Positions 1-40,470 are shown, counted from the first letter of the stretch. The stretch is 64,000 nucleotides of DNA from Xiphias gladius (GCF_016859285.1 NC_053417.1:13464706-13528705); one strand, 5' to 3'. The notes: generated by a model not told the origin, from the letters alone. Numbers and translations: made by a program.

Positions 1-89
1 GTGTGATACGTTGATATGCAAATCTGTACATAGTCCTGATGTGAAAACAGGGAATGTAGTAAGAATTTTGTTTGTGTTGTGCTGCATAT
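1..89 (-). other. ampd2: ampd2 3' UTR, partial
   Basis: Sequence downstream of the ampd2 stop codon (TGA at 90-92 on the minus strand). No polyadenylation signal was identified before the window edge, so the 3' UTR probably continues outside. Confidence 0.6.
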
Positions 90-22652
<22,563 letters not shown>

Positions 22653-22858
22653 GTTCCCAGGTTGTGTGGTTTTGCTTGCCGGGAGTGAGTCAGAGCTGCA
22701 GAGGACGGAGCGTCGGAGAACTGGAGTGAGAAAGGAGGAGGAGAGGAAGGAGGAGAAAAGGGAAGATAGACGACAGAAAGAAGAGGAGAGGGAGGATGTA
22801 GCACTGATGCTGGGAGCTTCAGGGGATTTGATTGCAGTCGGTGTAAATCTTTGTGTTT

Positions 22859-22872
22859 GTGTGTGTGTGTGT

Positions 22873-22963
<91 letters not shown>
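22859..22963. repeat. (GT)n microsatellite, about 52 units
   Basis: Almost perfect GT repeat with one GTAT interruption. On the minus strand it is (CA)n and is read in the ampd2 frame as a His-Thr repeat without a stop. Confidence 0.98.
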
Positions 22964-22965
<2 letters not shown>

Positions 22966-23135
22966 ACGTGCCTATGAGCAGGGATTTCCAGACTGTTAGG
23001 TCCAGCGTGGGGCTGCGGAGCATCCCTCTGCAGCGAAACAAGCCCCGCCCCCTCACAAAGACTCTCGTGCCTGAGCTGCATCGCTGATGGAAAGGCTCGG
23101 CTTCCCCCCTGCCACTCACAAACACACATACAACA

Positions 23136-23151
23136 AACACACACACACACT

Positions 23152-23192
<41 letters not shown>
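23136..23192. repeat. (CA)n microsatellite
   Basis: CA repeat with a TCAT interruption at about 23151. It lies 170 bp from the (GT)n tract in opposite sense, so the two could pair as a long hairpin. Confidence 0.97.
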
Positions 23193-23193
<1 letters not shown>

Positions 23194-23309
23194 AGCGGCG
23201 CGCAGTTCTGCTGTTGCCATGACGACCACAAATCTATTTGGGCAAAAAAAGAAAAGTTGTGGTTACACGCGGTTAAACGCTGCAAATGAAAGTTTATGAG
23301 ACTTATGTG

Positions 23310-23344
<35 letters not shown>
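23310..23344. repeat. (AAT)n microsatellite
   Basis: About eleven TAA/ATA trinucleotide units. Confidence 0.97.
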
Positions 23345-23346
<2 letters not shown>

Positions 23347-23618
23347 AATGGTTTATACAACAATAATTTGGTTGTAAGCAGATATAAGAAGATTTTAGGT
23401 GTTCATTAATATTCAGCCTTTGTCGGGAATTGTAACGTCTCCAATGAAGACTATTATTATATTCTATTATTATATTTTTTTTGGCTGACTTTTCATCTAC
23501 CACCAGAATTTCAGTTTGCCCGGTTTTTGTCCGGGTTCATGACCAGATCCCCTGCAAAACGGGCGACCTCCCCCGTCCTCAGCCTCAGCCCTGCTTTTCG
23601 TCCCGTGCCAAGTGGTAC

Positions 23619-23812
23619 CTGTTAGCATAGGCTCCAAACTGGGATGGCCCCCGTGGTGACCACCCCCGCGTCAACACTGCCATTGCGAGCCCGTGCGCTC
23701 GCCGCCGTCGGCAGCTGGACCGCTCGGGCCTCGCGGGGCCGCCCGCATGGCCGTAGATGGTCGTGAAGTGAAGACAGAACAGACGAGGAAAAGGCTGCTG
23801 TAGCGGTGGCAT
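23619..23812 (-). other. Possible upstream ampd2 first exon in a CpG-rich patch
   Basis: A GC- and CpG-rich island of roughly 250 bp stands out from AT-rich surroundings about 1 kb upstream of the recognised first ampd2 coding exon. On the minus strand an open frame begins at ATG 23812 (a second in-frame ATG is at 23683) and reaches AACAG/GTACCA, a possible donor after 23619 in phase 2. A possible acceptor CTCTGCAG lies before 22695, in phase 2 with the ampd2 frame, and the in-frame residues after it (SDSLPAS) resemble SDSPA upstream of the internal Met in long mammalian AMPD2. The island may therefore be the promoter plus first exon of a longer isoform. This is inference from phase and position; there is no transcript support. 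Confidence 0.35.
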
Positions 23813-23984
23813 CGACGTGACACAATTCTCACCACTGCGTCGTTTTGATCAATCCTCTTGTCTGTTATCACGTAGAAGGGAGGAAGTATGAATTGGTAAA
23901 AGCTGAGTCAATGAAAATGAATGGTGACTTGAAATTGTTACAATGAAACTCTTGTCTAATTTGTAAATTGCTTTAATGTTTTGA

Positions 23985-24310
23985 GGGCTGTAACTAATAA
24001 TTATTTTTCCTTCTTATTTAATTGTTTGGTATATAAAAGTCAGAAAATAGTGAAATAACTCAATGAATACATAGAAATCACAATTTTTCACAATCACAGT
24101 TTCCTAAAGTCTAATGTGATGTCTTGAAATCACTTGTTTTGTCCAATCAGCAGTCCTAAACCCAAAAGTACTCAGTCTGCTATCACACTGGATAAAGAAG
24201 AGCAGCAAATCCTCACATATATGGAACCAGAGAATATTTGGTGTTCCTGCTTGAAAAATATCAAAATGAGTTGCTGACTACGTTTCTGTCAGTTGACTTA
24301 TCAACAATTT
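23985..24310. repeat. Teleost interspersed repeat, third copy of the 7.4-kb family
   Basis: GGCTGTAACTAATAATTATT, TATATAAAAGTCAGAAAATAG, TCACAGTTTCCTAAAG, TGATGTCTTGAAATCACTTG, TTTTGTCCAATCAGCAGTCC, GGAACCAGAGAATATTTGG and ATCAAAATGAGTTGC occur in family order. This is the most complete copy in the window, in the ampd2-gnat2 intergenic region. Confidence 0.65.
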
Positions 24311-25777
24311 TAAATGTATAATAAAAAAAATACTCTTCGTTTGAAGACCACTGTGTGTTTTGACCCCCTTTCGTTTTCATCCCCTTCACATTTGTCATCG
24401 ACATTTTCCCACGTCCATCCTTCTGCGGGGCTGGCCCTGAACGATCCTCTCTTTTGTGAAATGTACAAGCTTTTCCTCCGCATTCGCTTTTATCATTTGA
24501 TTAGTGTGACTCCCACTTCTCGTAAGCCTGAGAGGCAGCGTGATGAGAGAGGACAGTAGTGGCAGCAGCCTGCGGTGCAAACTATTCTTGGGAAACAACT
24601 GGCTGGTTTGCAAAGCCTCAGAAATGAAAGGAAAAGGGAGGGAGAGCAGATAGGCTTTAAGTCATAAGAATTAAATCACTTTTAGTGAACCAAACACCAC
24701 AGTAGATGCAATATACTGCCAATACTGCCAATGGTTAAGTACAAACAGAGGACAGGGATATTTGCTGTACAATTAAATAACTTTGCATGACGTCAGTGTA
24801 GGATGTGTAGAAAATCCTTTATCATTCCAGAGAGACAGTCAAGAAATGCAGATGAGAGCACAAATGGAAATTAATCAAACATCCCTCTTTCCTCTGGAGA
24901 GGATTTTTTGGATTTTACATGCAAATGGCTTTCTGAAAACAGACTAGGAGCTCTCTGAAAAACGGGATGAAGACGGAAACCGTGAGTCTGTTCAGCCCTG
25001 AGAGACCAAGACGTATGTGTCCCTCTGTTTTTTACTGTAAAAACCACAGTAATATATATATGTAAAAACAGTCACCATGTAATCATCCTCCTCTTTTCAG
25101 AATGTGAAATCACAAACTCACTGGCCCTGGCAGCGGTGTGTACACCCTGCAGCCAGCGCCCCCTGGTGGTGTTCATGGCTAGGTGGTGAAAGTGACTGCA
25201 GCACAACAACATAATGCAGCCTGTAAATCTCAGCGAGTGATAAGCTGCTCAGTGACATCATTTAAATGGTAGCATAAAGCTCACAGAGGTAAATAAACAC
25301 ATGTTTACAACGACGAAGAACAAACTCTATGAAACGTTATAAATATTGAAAAAACACATAGTATGATAATGATGATAAGTATGATTCATTTATTTTTTGT
25401 TTTTTAAAACAGGTAACAGTGTAATATTCAGGACGCGCAGCAGTTGCCCCTTATGTATAAAGAGAGATGGTCTGTTTGTACAATATCTGTGTGCACTGTT
25501 ATGTTCAGCTACAATAGCTATAGACACAGGCAGGTTCGATGGTCTCCCTGAAGAGAAAAGACTTTGTTATCTGATTCATGTGAGATTGAAGCTTTCATGT
25601 TTTATTGTTCTTTATGTTTAAGTGCTAAATTTTTGGTACAATGTCCTTTTCTGATGAGTTCTTCTGGATGAATGATTATAGAAAAAAAAACTTGCTTTAT
25701 GGACAAACTTAATCTTTTTTGTGGCAGATTTTATTTGTCGAGCTTTGGACAGAAGACAAAGTTGTTTGTTTGCAATG

Positions 25778-25859
25778 TACAGTGCATTTCGGAAAGTATC
25801 ACACCCCTTTACTTTCTTCAGGAATTGAAGCGGTTTGAATACTTTCTGAATGCACTGTA
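25778..25859. mobile_element. 82-bp miniature Tc1/mariner-like element
   Basis: Bounded by TA dinucleotides and inverted ends: TACAGTGCATTTCGGAAAGT at the left, and its near complement ACTTTCTGAATGCACTGTA at the right. This matches the ends of abundant Tc1-like teleost elements (TACAGTGCATCCGGAAAGTA), with almost the whole interior deleted. Confidence 0.7.
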
Positions 25860-27774
25860 ATGTAAGAAGCTATGTTCATGTCTGACAAATGTTTCGCTAC
25901 TGCAACTGTGTTTTTAGCGTCTTATAAATCCATGTGGGCTGGGCACTTGCATGTGCATGAGATAATATCGTAATTTAACACAACATAAAGCATAGATTGA
26001 CCTACAAAATATCAAAGGAAGACCTAGTAATGTACTAATTCTAATGTTTTTAAGAAAAGATAAGATCCTTTCTTATAGATTAGTAGCACTGGGACTTAGA
26101 CACAATTAAAGCCTATTAAATAATGACTTATTCTGTAAATAAGTCTGTGATTGTGTCTCACATGGTTAGAACCAGAGTGACAAAAGAAAAGGGTTTTGTA
26201 GAAAAGTGAAAGTCAATAAGCAGTCTCAAACTTTAAATATGAATTGAAAAAATGTTTATCCAGCTAAAAGCCTGACTCTAAACAATCCCTGTTACTGCAA
26301 TAAATTATTTCACTGTTTGCGTGCCAAACCAATTGAAGGGCTTTTTGTTGATTTCCCTACAAATATTGTTCTTGTCAGCATTGTGAATCCCTTGAACCAT
26401 TAAACACTCACTCCCCATACAAACCTGTAGCAATGGGTCACTGTGACCCATACTAAATATTTTATGGTATTTCAGTCATTTTACAAGTAGATCAAAACAC
26501 ACAAAAATAAAACAAAAACCTACAATCTCTCATCAATACTTACAACCACCTATGTCAACACTCAAATTCCCACTACTATGTGCCATAGACTATTTCCAGT
26601 TTATGCTCTGTGTACACATAACTGCATTATCCCCAGATGTCCTAGTTTAAGACGGTTCAACCAGAAACCATGAGGGATGGTTGTCTGTGTCACAGCATTC
26701 GAACTGTGCATCATGCAAATGTCTTAAATGCATTCATAGACCCCTCTATGTCCAGGGCACTGGTTGTTCATTTCCCGCAAAAGCTGGCAAAGGAAAGTGA
26801 AAGAAAAAGAGATTTAAAACACTTCGGAGATGTTCCAAGGGCAACATGGGGACTCGTGATATTGACTCAGTGGCAGGGGAAACGCTGGGATACACGACCG
26901 CCTTGCGATGAAGATTTAACCAATGAAGAAGAGCTCAGTACGGATTTGAGTCACAGAGCTAATGAGCTGATGTTAAATGAATAAATATCTGCGATCTTTG
27001 AAAATCCCAGGTTGTTCATCAAAACTTTTTGCCGTTTTAAAAGTACTTTCAGATTCCTCACAAGTCTCTTCTAAACATATATATATATTTATGTTGTTTT
27101 GTTAACACAAAATAACAACACATATGGATAAATATAGTTAATTGGTTCACGTTGTACGAACTGAGCAAGGACACGTCATTCCCGGCCTTCTTTGCTTGGA
27201 TTTGGAGAAAGAGTCACAACTTGGGAAACAGGTTTTTTAAATTTTTTATTATTGTGCAGCTGACAGAATCAGAGTCTTTAAGGATTCTGGAAATACTTTC
27301 AGAACAGCATTGAATTTTTTAACATTTTCAGTGGACGATGTTGGGAAATCCAGCAGAGCATGTTTTGCAGCAGCGATGATGCTGATGAGATGAGACTTTT
27401 GGAGCAGATGAAGATGGATGTGGTTTTCAGGCAGCTCACTGCTAGAGGGCTGCAGACAGCTGAGGACAAATAAACTGCTGCTGTATCAGACAAGCAGTGG
27501 AGGAGTGAACAGTCAAATGGAAACAAGGAGTGTGACGTACTATATCCATGAATAGAATCACCTACGGTCCACTCTTGTGCACTCTGACTTCTTTTCACTC
27601 TTTGCCTCTAAAGTTAATCTGTCTGTAGTTAATCCCTCTTCGACTGGAGGAAAATATATGTTGACCTTGGACACACCACTTCCTCCTATTGAAAAACGAC
27701 AAATATACATGCAGCCATTGATGAGAGTATTAGGAGAGAATTCAGATTATCTCACTTGTTTTTACTGTGAAGGT

Positions 27775-27828
27775 TTGTGTGTGTGTGTGCCTGTGTGTGT
27801 GTGTGTGTGTGTGTGGGGGGGGGGGGGG
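27775..27828. repeat. (GT)n tract ending in a 14-G run
   Basis: GT dinucleotides with a GCCT interruption, followed directly by 14 consecutive G. Confidence 0.95.
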
Positions 27829-29334
27829 TTGTGACACACACCATGAACAGGTCAACAAGGCATCACAGGACATAAACACAGAAAAAAAATTAAACTTTTG
27901 GGTTTATGGGAGGGACATGGAGGAGCACAGCGAGATGATGAAAACAGAAACATGATTTGAGATTCAGGAGGTGTGATCTGAGCCATCGCCCCACTGCTTT
28001 TGGAGTTCAGAAAAAAAAATTGATAAATAAAAATTTTTTAGTTTCTGGGTTCTTCATTCCCCAAAACCAGTTTTTGCGTATTTGAAATTTGTCTCATCGC
28101 CATCCTTCTTCCTAATTTTGAATTCTGTCCCCTGATTTTCACTCAGAAATACAGTGGAAGTTCCCTCAAATAAAAGCTAAAGATTATAAGTACATCAGAA
28201 AAAAAACTGAAAATGCTCAAAAATGATTGCTTTTTCTATATATTTGAATTTTTTTCTAATCACCATTCTTCGTCTTATGCTTTGAATTTTGAATATTGAA
28301 AATTTTGAAAATTTGGAATACAGAGGATAGCTTAATAGAAAGTGTCCGTTGACAGGTATAATCAACTGAAAGTAAATTACAGAAAACTAGAACTAAAAAC
28401 GCTTAAAATCAACTATTTATTCCGTTGTCGTTCATGCAAGGTTATATTCACACACTGAGGTGGTTCACATTTTGCATACATGTGTAAATCGATTATTTTT
28501 GTTTGTAAGAAAAAGTACTTTTTTCTTTATGTAAAGTGTATATGATGTGGGTGAAATATATTTGGAATTGATTGATAGACAAATCAGTAAATAAATCAAT
28601 GCACCAAAAAAATTTTCAATAATCCTTATGAATAATAATCATTCTTTATAATATTACAGAGGTAATGGTAGTTGTATGATGGAGTTATAAGATGTCTTGT
28701 CTGAGACGATTAATGGCGAGTACCAAATCATCTAGTGTTTAAATGCCACAGTGTGGTGTCTTCCCCCAATGCGTCATCATAGTGGAGTACACTTATTTAT
28801 TTTGCAGACTTGTGGAAAAGCTTGTCGACTCATTAGCTCATTAGTGGGCGGGAACCTCCTCTAACTGAGTCTGCAGAGAATTTAGAGGGCAACACACCAG
28901 CACACATCACACTCAAGAAGGTACAGAAAATTCATCTGCATCCATCAAACACAGAGGACCTTTTTGCTAGTTTGTTCCTCTCATGGGAATGAGTGGATTT
29001 CACCAAGACTTTAGGGGAATATAGCTGATTTAACAGAGGTCTTTGATTACCTATCTGCTTATTTATCTACCTACTTGGGCGGTTTGTTTGCAGGAGAATC
29101 AGCTCTTTTTTGTTCATTTATGACTATAACATGACATGGATGACCAATGGCTCACCGTGATTGAAAAAAGCAAGGGCTGGGGTTTCAGTGATGTTGCTGA
29201 TGAAGCACCAGTGAGCCTCTATCTTGGCCTACTTGGACAAAATGATGTAGTAGAAGTAAAGCTATCACCCATCACCCATCACCCAAAAAGACGCCGTGTT
29301 AAGCTCCTGCCTCTTGGGTTGATCTGAGGCTCTG

Positions 29335-29520
29335 TGGTTAATCTCGTCAACAGATCAGAGACGCAGGGACTGAGCACAAAGCGGGGCTGCACCATCCACG
29401 GCCTAATGGGATTGGCCGCCACCACTAGATGTGCTACTGCGATTAGCCTGCTTGGAAGCGTTCTGGGATTTAGGCCTCAAGCACCCTGCCCCAGGCCATT
29501 AGCACTGCATGCATAGGCAA
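29335..29520. promoter_or_regulatory. GC-richer patch with homeodomain-like cores, candidate regulatory element
   Basis: Clearly higher GC than its surroundings, and not a repeat I recognise. Contains CTAATGGGATTGG, GCGATTAGCC, GGGATTTAG and GCCATTAGCA within about 110 bp. These are TAAT/GATTA cores of the kind bound by OTX/CRX-type and other homeodomain factors. About 2.5 kb upstream of gnat2. Function is inferred only. Confidence 0.25.
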
Positions 29521-31361
29521 AGTAACTTGTATGTAAGTGACTTGTGTAATGCTCAGTATCTCAGGTCAGAACTGGCTTCTGACATGGTGGATCTGGCTAG
29601 TTGATGGGCAGACCCAAGTTCTGTTAAACCCGTTCCACTTACAAAACACATCTAGTTCAGGCGGAGCAGTCCTGGTGTGTCTTCATAAGATTTTATTTGA
29701 CGGAAACGCTTTACGGGGTGATGTAGATGACTGTGCAGTCTCACAGCTGATGGGTGTGGCTCCAAAAATGAAGCCCTGATGAACAGATACTGTTGTACTA
29801 CTAATTCACTGCTGAAGCTGAACACAGCAAACAAACACAGCTACGATCACTTCAGTTGGACAATAGGTAGCTGCCTAATCTCCGCCAAAGTCACAATGAC
29901 ACATTAAACACAAACACAAAAATGAAGATTCCATATGCTGAAGCTACGCCTAAATATAATCACATTTTTCCTGATTGATAACGCAGCTAATGCAGCAGGG
30001 TGCCAAAGACTACTGATCTGTGTGTCTGACTGTGGATCAGACACACAGTCAGACAGGGAGCTACTATAAATGTCACCACAGGGGAAGTGACGACCGGCAC
30101 GTCGTCTTCCGTGCTGATGCTACTGCAGCAACCCAGAAGTCGCCAGTCTAAAACCTCATTTCCACAATCATGCGGTGCAAATAATGAAAAATCCAGCTCT
30201 ATCCCTTTCATCTGCTTATCTTATTCTTACCTTTATTGAAATTAGCAAACACAGCCTAATTGACTTCAAGAGGAACTTTAAACTAGAGTTTGGTCTCATT
30301 CAAAATGTTTCCATAACAATGCCAATACTTCAACTGGTTCAATTCCTTAGTACTATTACTGGAATACTACTTGCGACAATATGTAACTATGCAGAGTATT
30401 TAACGCTTTTTGTCTACAAGACCACAAAATATGCAGAACTTGTGTTCTCAGTTCAACTCTCAAATGTGAAGCTCCTCTCTCATATAAAATGATTTTGAAT
30501 TACTTTAAATGTACAGTTACCATAAATTATCAATTAGTTTCTCACAAATCTGCAATGCAACAAACAAACAAAAATGCAGCATCAAAAAAGCCAAATTGCT
30601 TCTTCACACCAACCATCTAAAAAGGGAAACTCCAAATGCAGAACATGCAAATCAGCTTTCCTTTTTGGGGACATTAAGGTCACTAAACTAAACAGAATGA
30701 CATTTTGCAAACACTCAGTTGCCTTCTGACGCACTTCGTAGGCCAAAATATAGATCAGCAAGCTGTCTTCTGACTGAATTAGTAACATCGAATACACGAT
30801 CTCAGGTCAAGCCCTCCAACATGCAGGGCAGGAATGTAATGGTCCTGGAGACAAGGCCCACTGAACTCCACCCATCAACCTTACAGGGCTGACCTTTTCC
30901 CGGATCTACTGCTACAATTCTTCAACAACATGCTTACTGTATATAACCTCCTGTCGTTATACATCTACTCTGTGTGACAGAAATCAGGAAATTTTTAACA
31001 TACGTCAGGGTATGTTGGATTCCTATTCAAACTCCAACAGATTATGTAACTTGAGAAATACATTTAGGTCATGTTATCGCTGGGACGCCAATGAACACTG
31101 CAGTGCAGTGACAGTTGCTTTATTTAGCAGGCACAACACCACCTGGGATTTCAACGTCTTAACTGTAAGAAGTTTATGAGACCTTAATGCCTGCCTCCAT
31201 GCTTCATCCATGTGACCGACCCTGAAGTCAAGAGTCCAGTCCAGCAGGCAGGAAATACAGTATGGATGAAAAGAGCAACGCCTGCACACTGATTCCACAA
31301 ATGTATATAAAAGTTTTGATCAAAGGCAGCTCCTCATCAGATCAAAATGGTTACCACAACC

Positions 31362-31502
<141 letters not shown>

Positions 31503-31699
31503 ACACGCACACACGTGCGTACAATCACACACAAACACACAGTAGACTGTGTACTATGTACACACATACGCAGTTTATGTATATGTCTGTATATTCACAC
31601 CCAAATCATAAAAAAAAAACTGTTGATATCAATGACTTTCACTGTGCCCAAGTATGTGAGTGTGTTTATTTTCTCCTTTTCTTTACATCATTCACTATT

Positions 31700-32013
31700 G
31701 CCCTTATTAGACTAATAGGATTGACTGGCCAATCAGGAAGAGGCACCTCCTTAATCAGGGGTTTAAGTAGAGGGAATTACAGCATGGACAGAGCTGCTGA
31801 ATTGATTTGATCCTTGAGAGGGTCCCATCTGATCATCTAATAGAGAGAGGCCAACAAAGTCAGGAAGGCTCAAGCACCTCCCTCCCAATCCCCTTCCGCT
31901 CAGAAATCTCCTTTCAGCACGATTAGTGCTGCACCCAGATTCTCTGCAGCTGCTCACAGGGAACCGTCAAAATTTCCATCCTTGAGGACCTTGAATTTGC
32001 GGCGGAAGAAAGC
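31700..32013 (+). promoter_or_regulatory. gnat2: Probable gnat2 promoter and 5' UTR
   Basis: Immediately upstream of the gnat2 ATG. Visible candidate sites are a CCAAT box (31729-31733), AGGATT (31718-31723), TTAATC (31751-31756) and CGATTAG (31920-31926). The last three resemble the TAATC/GATTA core used by CRX/OTX in photoreceptor genes. No strong TATA box and no CpG island. The transcription start cannot be placed from sequence alone. Confidence 0.4.
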
Positions 32014-37876
<5,863 letters not shown>

Positions 37877-39235
37877 GCAGCTCCAGGGTGAAAAGAGGTG
37901 AGCGCTGACCACATCGCATCACTGCTGGGGACTTTGTTGCTACAGACTAATAGAGTCCAGATGAGGCAGACCCCCAGCAATTCAATTTAACACTCATACA
38001 GCGAATCGTATCTGGCCACCCTGTGTTGCCAGGCAACAACTTCTGGCCATAACATGAACGAACACAAACTCAAACCAGAGACAATTAAGACCCTTTGGGA
38101 ATGCTGAGGACGAGGATGATAATGAGAAGCACAAAAAGCAATCCCTATAGTGATTTGTGATTAAAATCAGTTACTCCCAAGGCTGCAGAATAAGTTAACG
38201 TTTCATTTTAGAAATATGTTGAACCTTGCACCCTGCAGATTATTTAAACCTGAGCCATGAATGTAGCGAAAAGATTTACATATAAAGACTGTATAATATC
38301 TTCATTTATACACAATTTAAGGTGATTTTGCATGTCTGAGACTGATTTCTTATCTCTCTCCTCTATGCTGCAGAACGTCCTTTCCTACCTTAACCCCTCA
38401 CGTATTGGCATTAAATGAGAAGTGTACTGATGCACAGAGGATCCTCAGTTTGTTGTGTTCATGCCATCGCTTCCACGCCAAAGTCCCAGTCCTGGTCCTT
38501 GACGGCTCCTAGCACCTCACCATCTCCAGCAGTACATCCCTGCAACACAGTGCACGTCCAGCTGGGCTGAAACAACTATCAAGTCACTATATCGTTGTTG
38601 TGGACATACAGCTTTCTACGAGATTCTTCAGTTTTTCTAAAGTACAGTATTTATCTAACACCAGAAGCTGCTGGTTTGAAGGTATGAAAATGAAATAGTT
38701 GCCAGTTCAATCCTCATTGCTTCCTTTGACTACTGTGTTGTGAGTTATATTTATTATTAAAACCAAGCTCTAAAAAATAATAAAACAAAAAAAACGGGGA
38801 AAACACTAATATTTTGAATAGCAACATTGCAACCTTGTTTTTGTTTTTCAGTACACTAGTCTCTGTGGTCTTGATATTTAAACTGTAAAAAGTTGCTGAG
38901 CAAATATCTCAGATATTCCGAGTTCTTACAGTATATCCAGATTACAAACCAAATTGTACATGTATCTAATCTAAATAGTATTAAAGTATTCGATTCACTT
39001 AACATTTTAATGTGATGAATAAATTTCAGAAGGTCAAACATGGTAGAGAAACTTTGTACATAAGAGTAGATAATTCATTATATTTTGAAAGATAAATCTA
39101 TATGGAAATATTTGAAAGAGAGAGGGAAACACTAGAGGGATGATGCTTTATAATGAAAAGGGAATGAAAATCTGCTAAGTTTGTCCTTTCTTATGAAAAG
39201 TAGAAGCATGAAATAAAGATGCATTAACTTCACTC
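37877..39235 (+). other. gnat2: gnat2 3' UTR with a probable intron
   Basis: AAAAGAG/GTGAGC gives a good donor after 37897, only 21 nt past the stop. TTTCTTATCTCTCTCCTCTATGCTGCAG gives a strong acceptor ending at 38373. An intron 37898-38373 with a terminal non-coding exon is therefore likely. AATAAA signals are at 38779-38784, 39018-39023 and 39212-39217; the last would end the mRNA near 39235. Confidence 0.55.
38025..38037. promoter_or_regulatory. RFX X-box-like palindrome
   Basis: GTTGCCAGGCAAC is a perfect palindrome of two RFX half-sites (GTNRCC and RGYAAC) with a 1-nt spacer. It lies within the proposed gnat2 3'-UTR intron. Motif match only. Confidence 0.35.
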
Positions 39236-39914
39236 ATGTCTCTGCGTCTTTGCTGCAGAATCACACTGTTATTCGGTGAATAATGTATATTGAATTAGAG
39301 AAACAGGGCTGTCAACACTGACACATTGCCCCCGGCTGTTACTTGCCGGGGACAATGCTGCCGTTGTAGAATTTCCCTGTATGGCCGCGTATGGACGTTC
39401 ATTAACAAAGAACCTTTTGAGAGAGCAAAACCAATTAAAGCGGTAACGAATCTGCAAATTGAAATTTGCTGTAAGATTTTGCAGGGACAGATTCATGGGA
39501 TTTGACCGCAAGGACAAAACTGAGACTGTTAACTGTGTGTGGAGCTGACAAGAGGAGCTGTATTGCTAGATTTGAGTGAGCAGTTAGTCCCATATTTAAA
39601 GTTGCATGTTCTTGGTTTTAGTATGTTCCAAACTTCAGGGAAAAGTAAAGCAAAATTCATTAGATAAGTCCTGGGCATGAAGTGTTGCTCAGTTAGAGCA
39701 CAGCCTTGTGAGATTAAGTTTGTTCTCAGTGTGGTTTCTTAGCATTGCCATTCCTAGCATTGTCCACGAAGACTGTAACTGTGAAAATATTGCAGTATTA
39801 CCTTCACAGGTAGGTATAGATGTGTACTGCCGAGGCCATTTAGTCAGAAAATACAATTTCATAATTCTCAAACGCAGAGTCTACTGCAACAGATGGAGAG
39901 AACTGCCAGCTGAT

Positions 39915-40470
39915 TTTAAAGGATAAGTCTCATAAGTCGACATTTTTGTTAATGTCAACAAATCCCATGAAAAGAGCAAAATCAACAATTAATTGATCCA
40001 AATATTGCCTGTACAGACAAAGCCTGGTTTAGCTTATTCCTCTGTGCCATTGAGGTCCATTGCTGTCCAGAAGTGAGCCACGCTGTTGCACCTGGTGACA
40101 TCCTCCGGCTTTTCCGGTGAACATGGTAACTGTGGCTTATTTTGACCCGATCCCCATATACACTGTTCTGCTGCCATAAATATTCACTAGAGCAACAATT
40201 CTGTAGCTGGAAACAAACAAAATCCACGTTTTACTCCTGTTTGAGTAACATTTTCTTAAAACTACTGTACCCTGTAGTTTTATGGAAATATTTTTGCCTC
40301 TTTCAAAAAGAAAACCACACATTTGTGAGCTGTTTTTAAAATTTTATTTTTTCAGTAGGAATTAATGGGCTTGGGGCTGAGTGCTACAAACAGGCTTGAG
40401 AAGTCAGAAAGTAGTGAGAGACTAACACGCTGTTGGTTTTGGTCTTCTCATGAAAGTCGCAGCAGAAGAA
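39915..40470. mobile_element. Probable miniature element between gnat2 and gnai3
   Basis: Blocks such as GTCAACAAATCCCATGAAAAG, TGAGGTCCATTGCTGTCCAG, ACTACTGTACCCTGTAGTTTT and GAAGTCAGAAAGTAGTGAG recur, degenerate, at 15.6-16.0 kb. No coding capacity. Class unassigned. Confidence 0.4.

Larger units (their letters stand above)
24311..31361. other. ampd2-gnat2 intergenic region, no gene recognised
   Basis: AT-rich DNA between the divergently transcribed ampd2 and gnat2. It contains a miniature Tc1-like element (25778), a GT/G-run microsatellite (27775), a GC-richer patch (29335-29520) and an imperfect palindrome (30020). Open frames at 26670-26984 (104 codons) and 30175-30492 (105 codons) have no recognisable domain, no supporting splice context and no codon signature that convinced me. 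Confidence 0.6.

Noticed and set aside
26670..26984. 104-codon plus-strand open frame between ampd2 and gnat2
   Set aside because: No recognisable domain, no good start context or splice partners; length is within what chance allows when many kilobases are scanned.
30175..30492. 105-codon hydrophobic plus-strand frame
   Set aside because: AT-rich composition yields hydrophobic codons by chance; no family match, no promoter or splice evidence.
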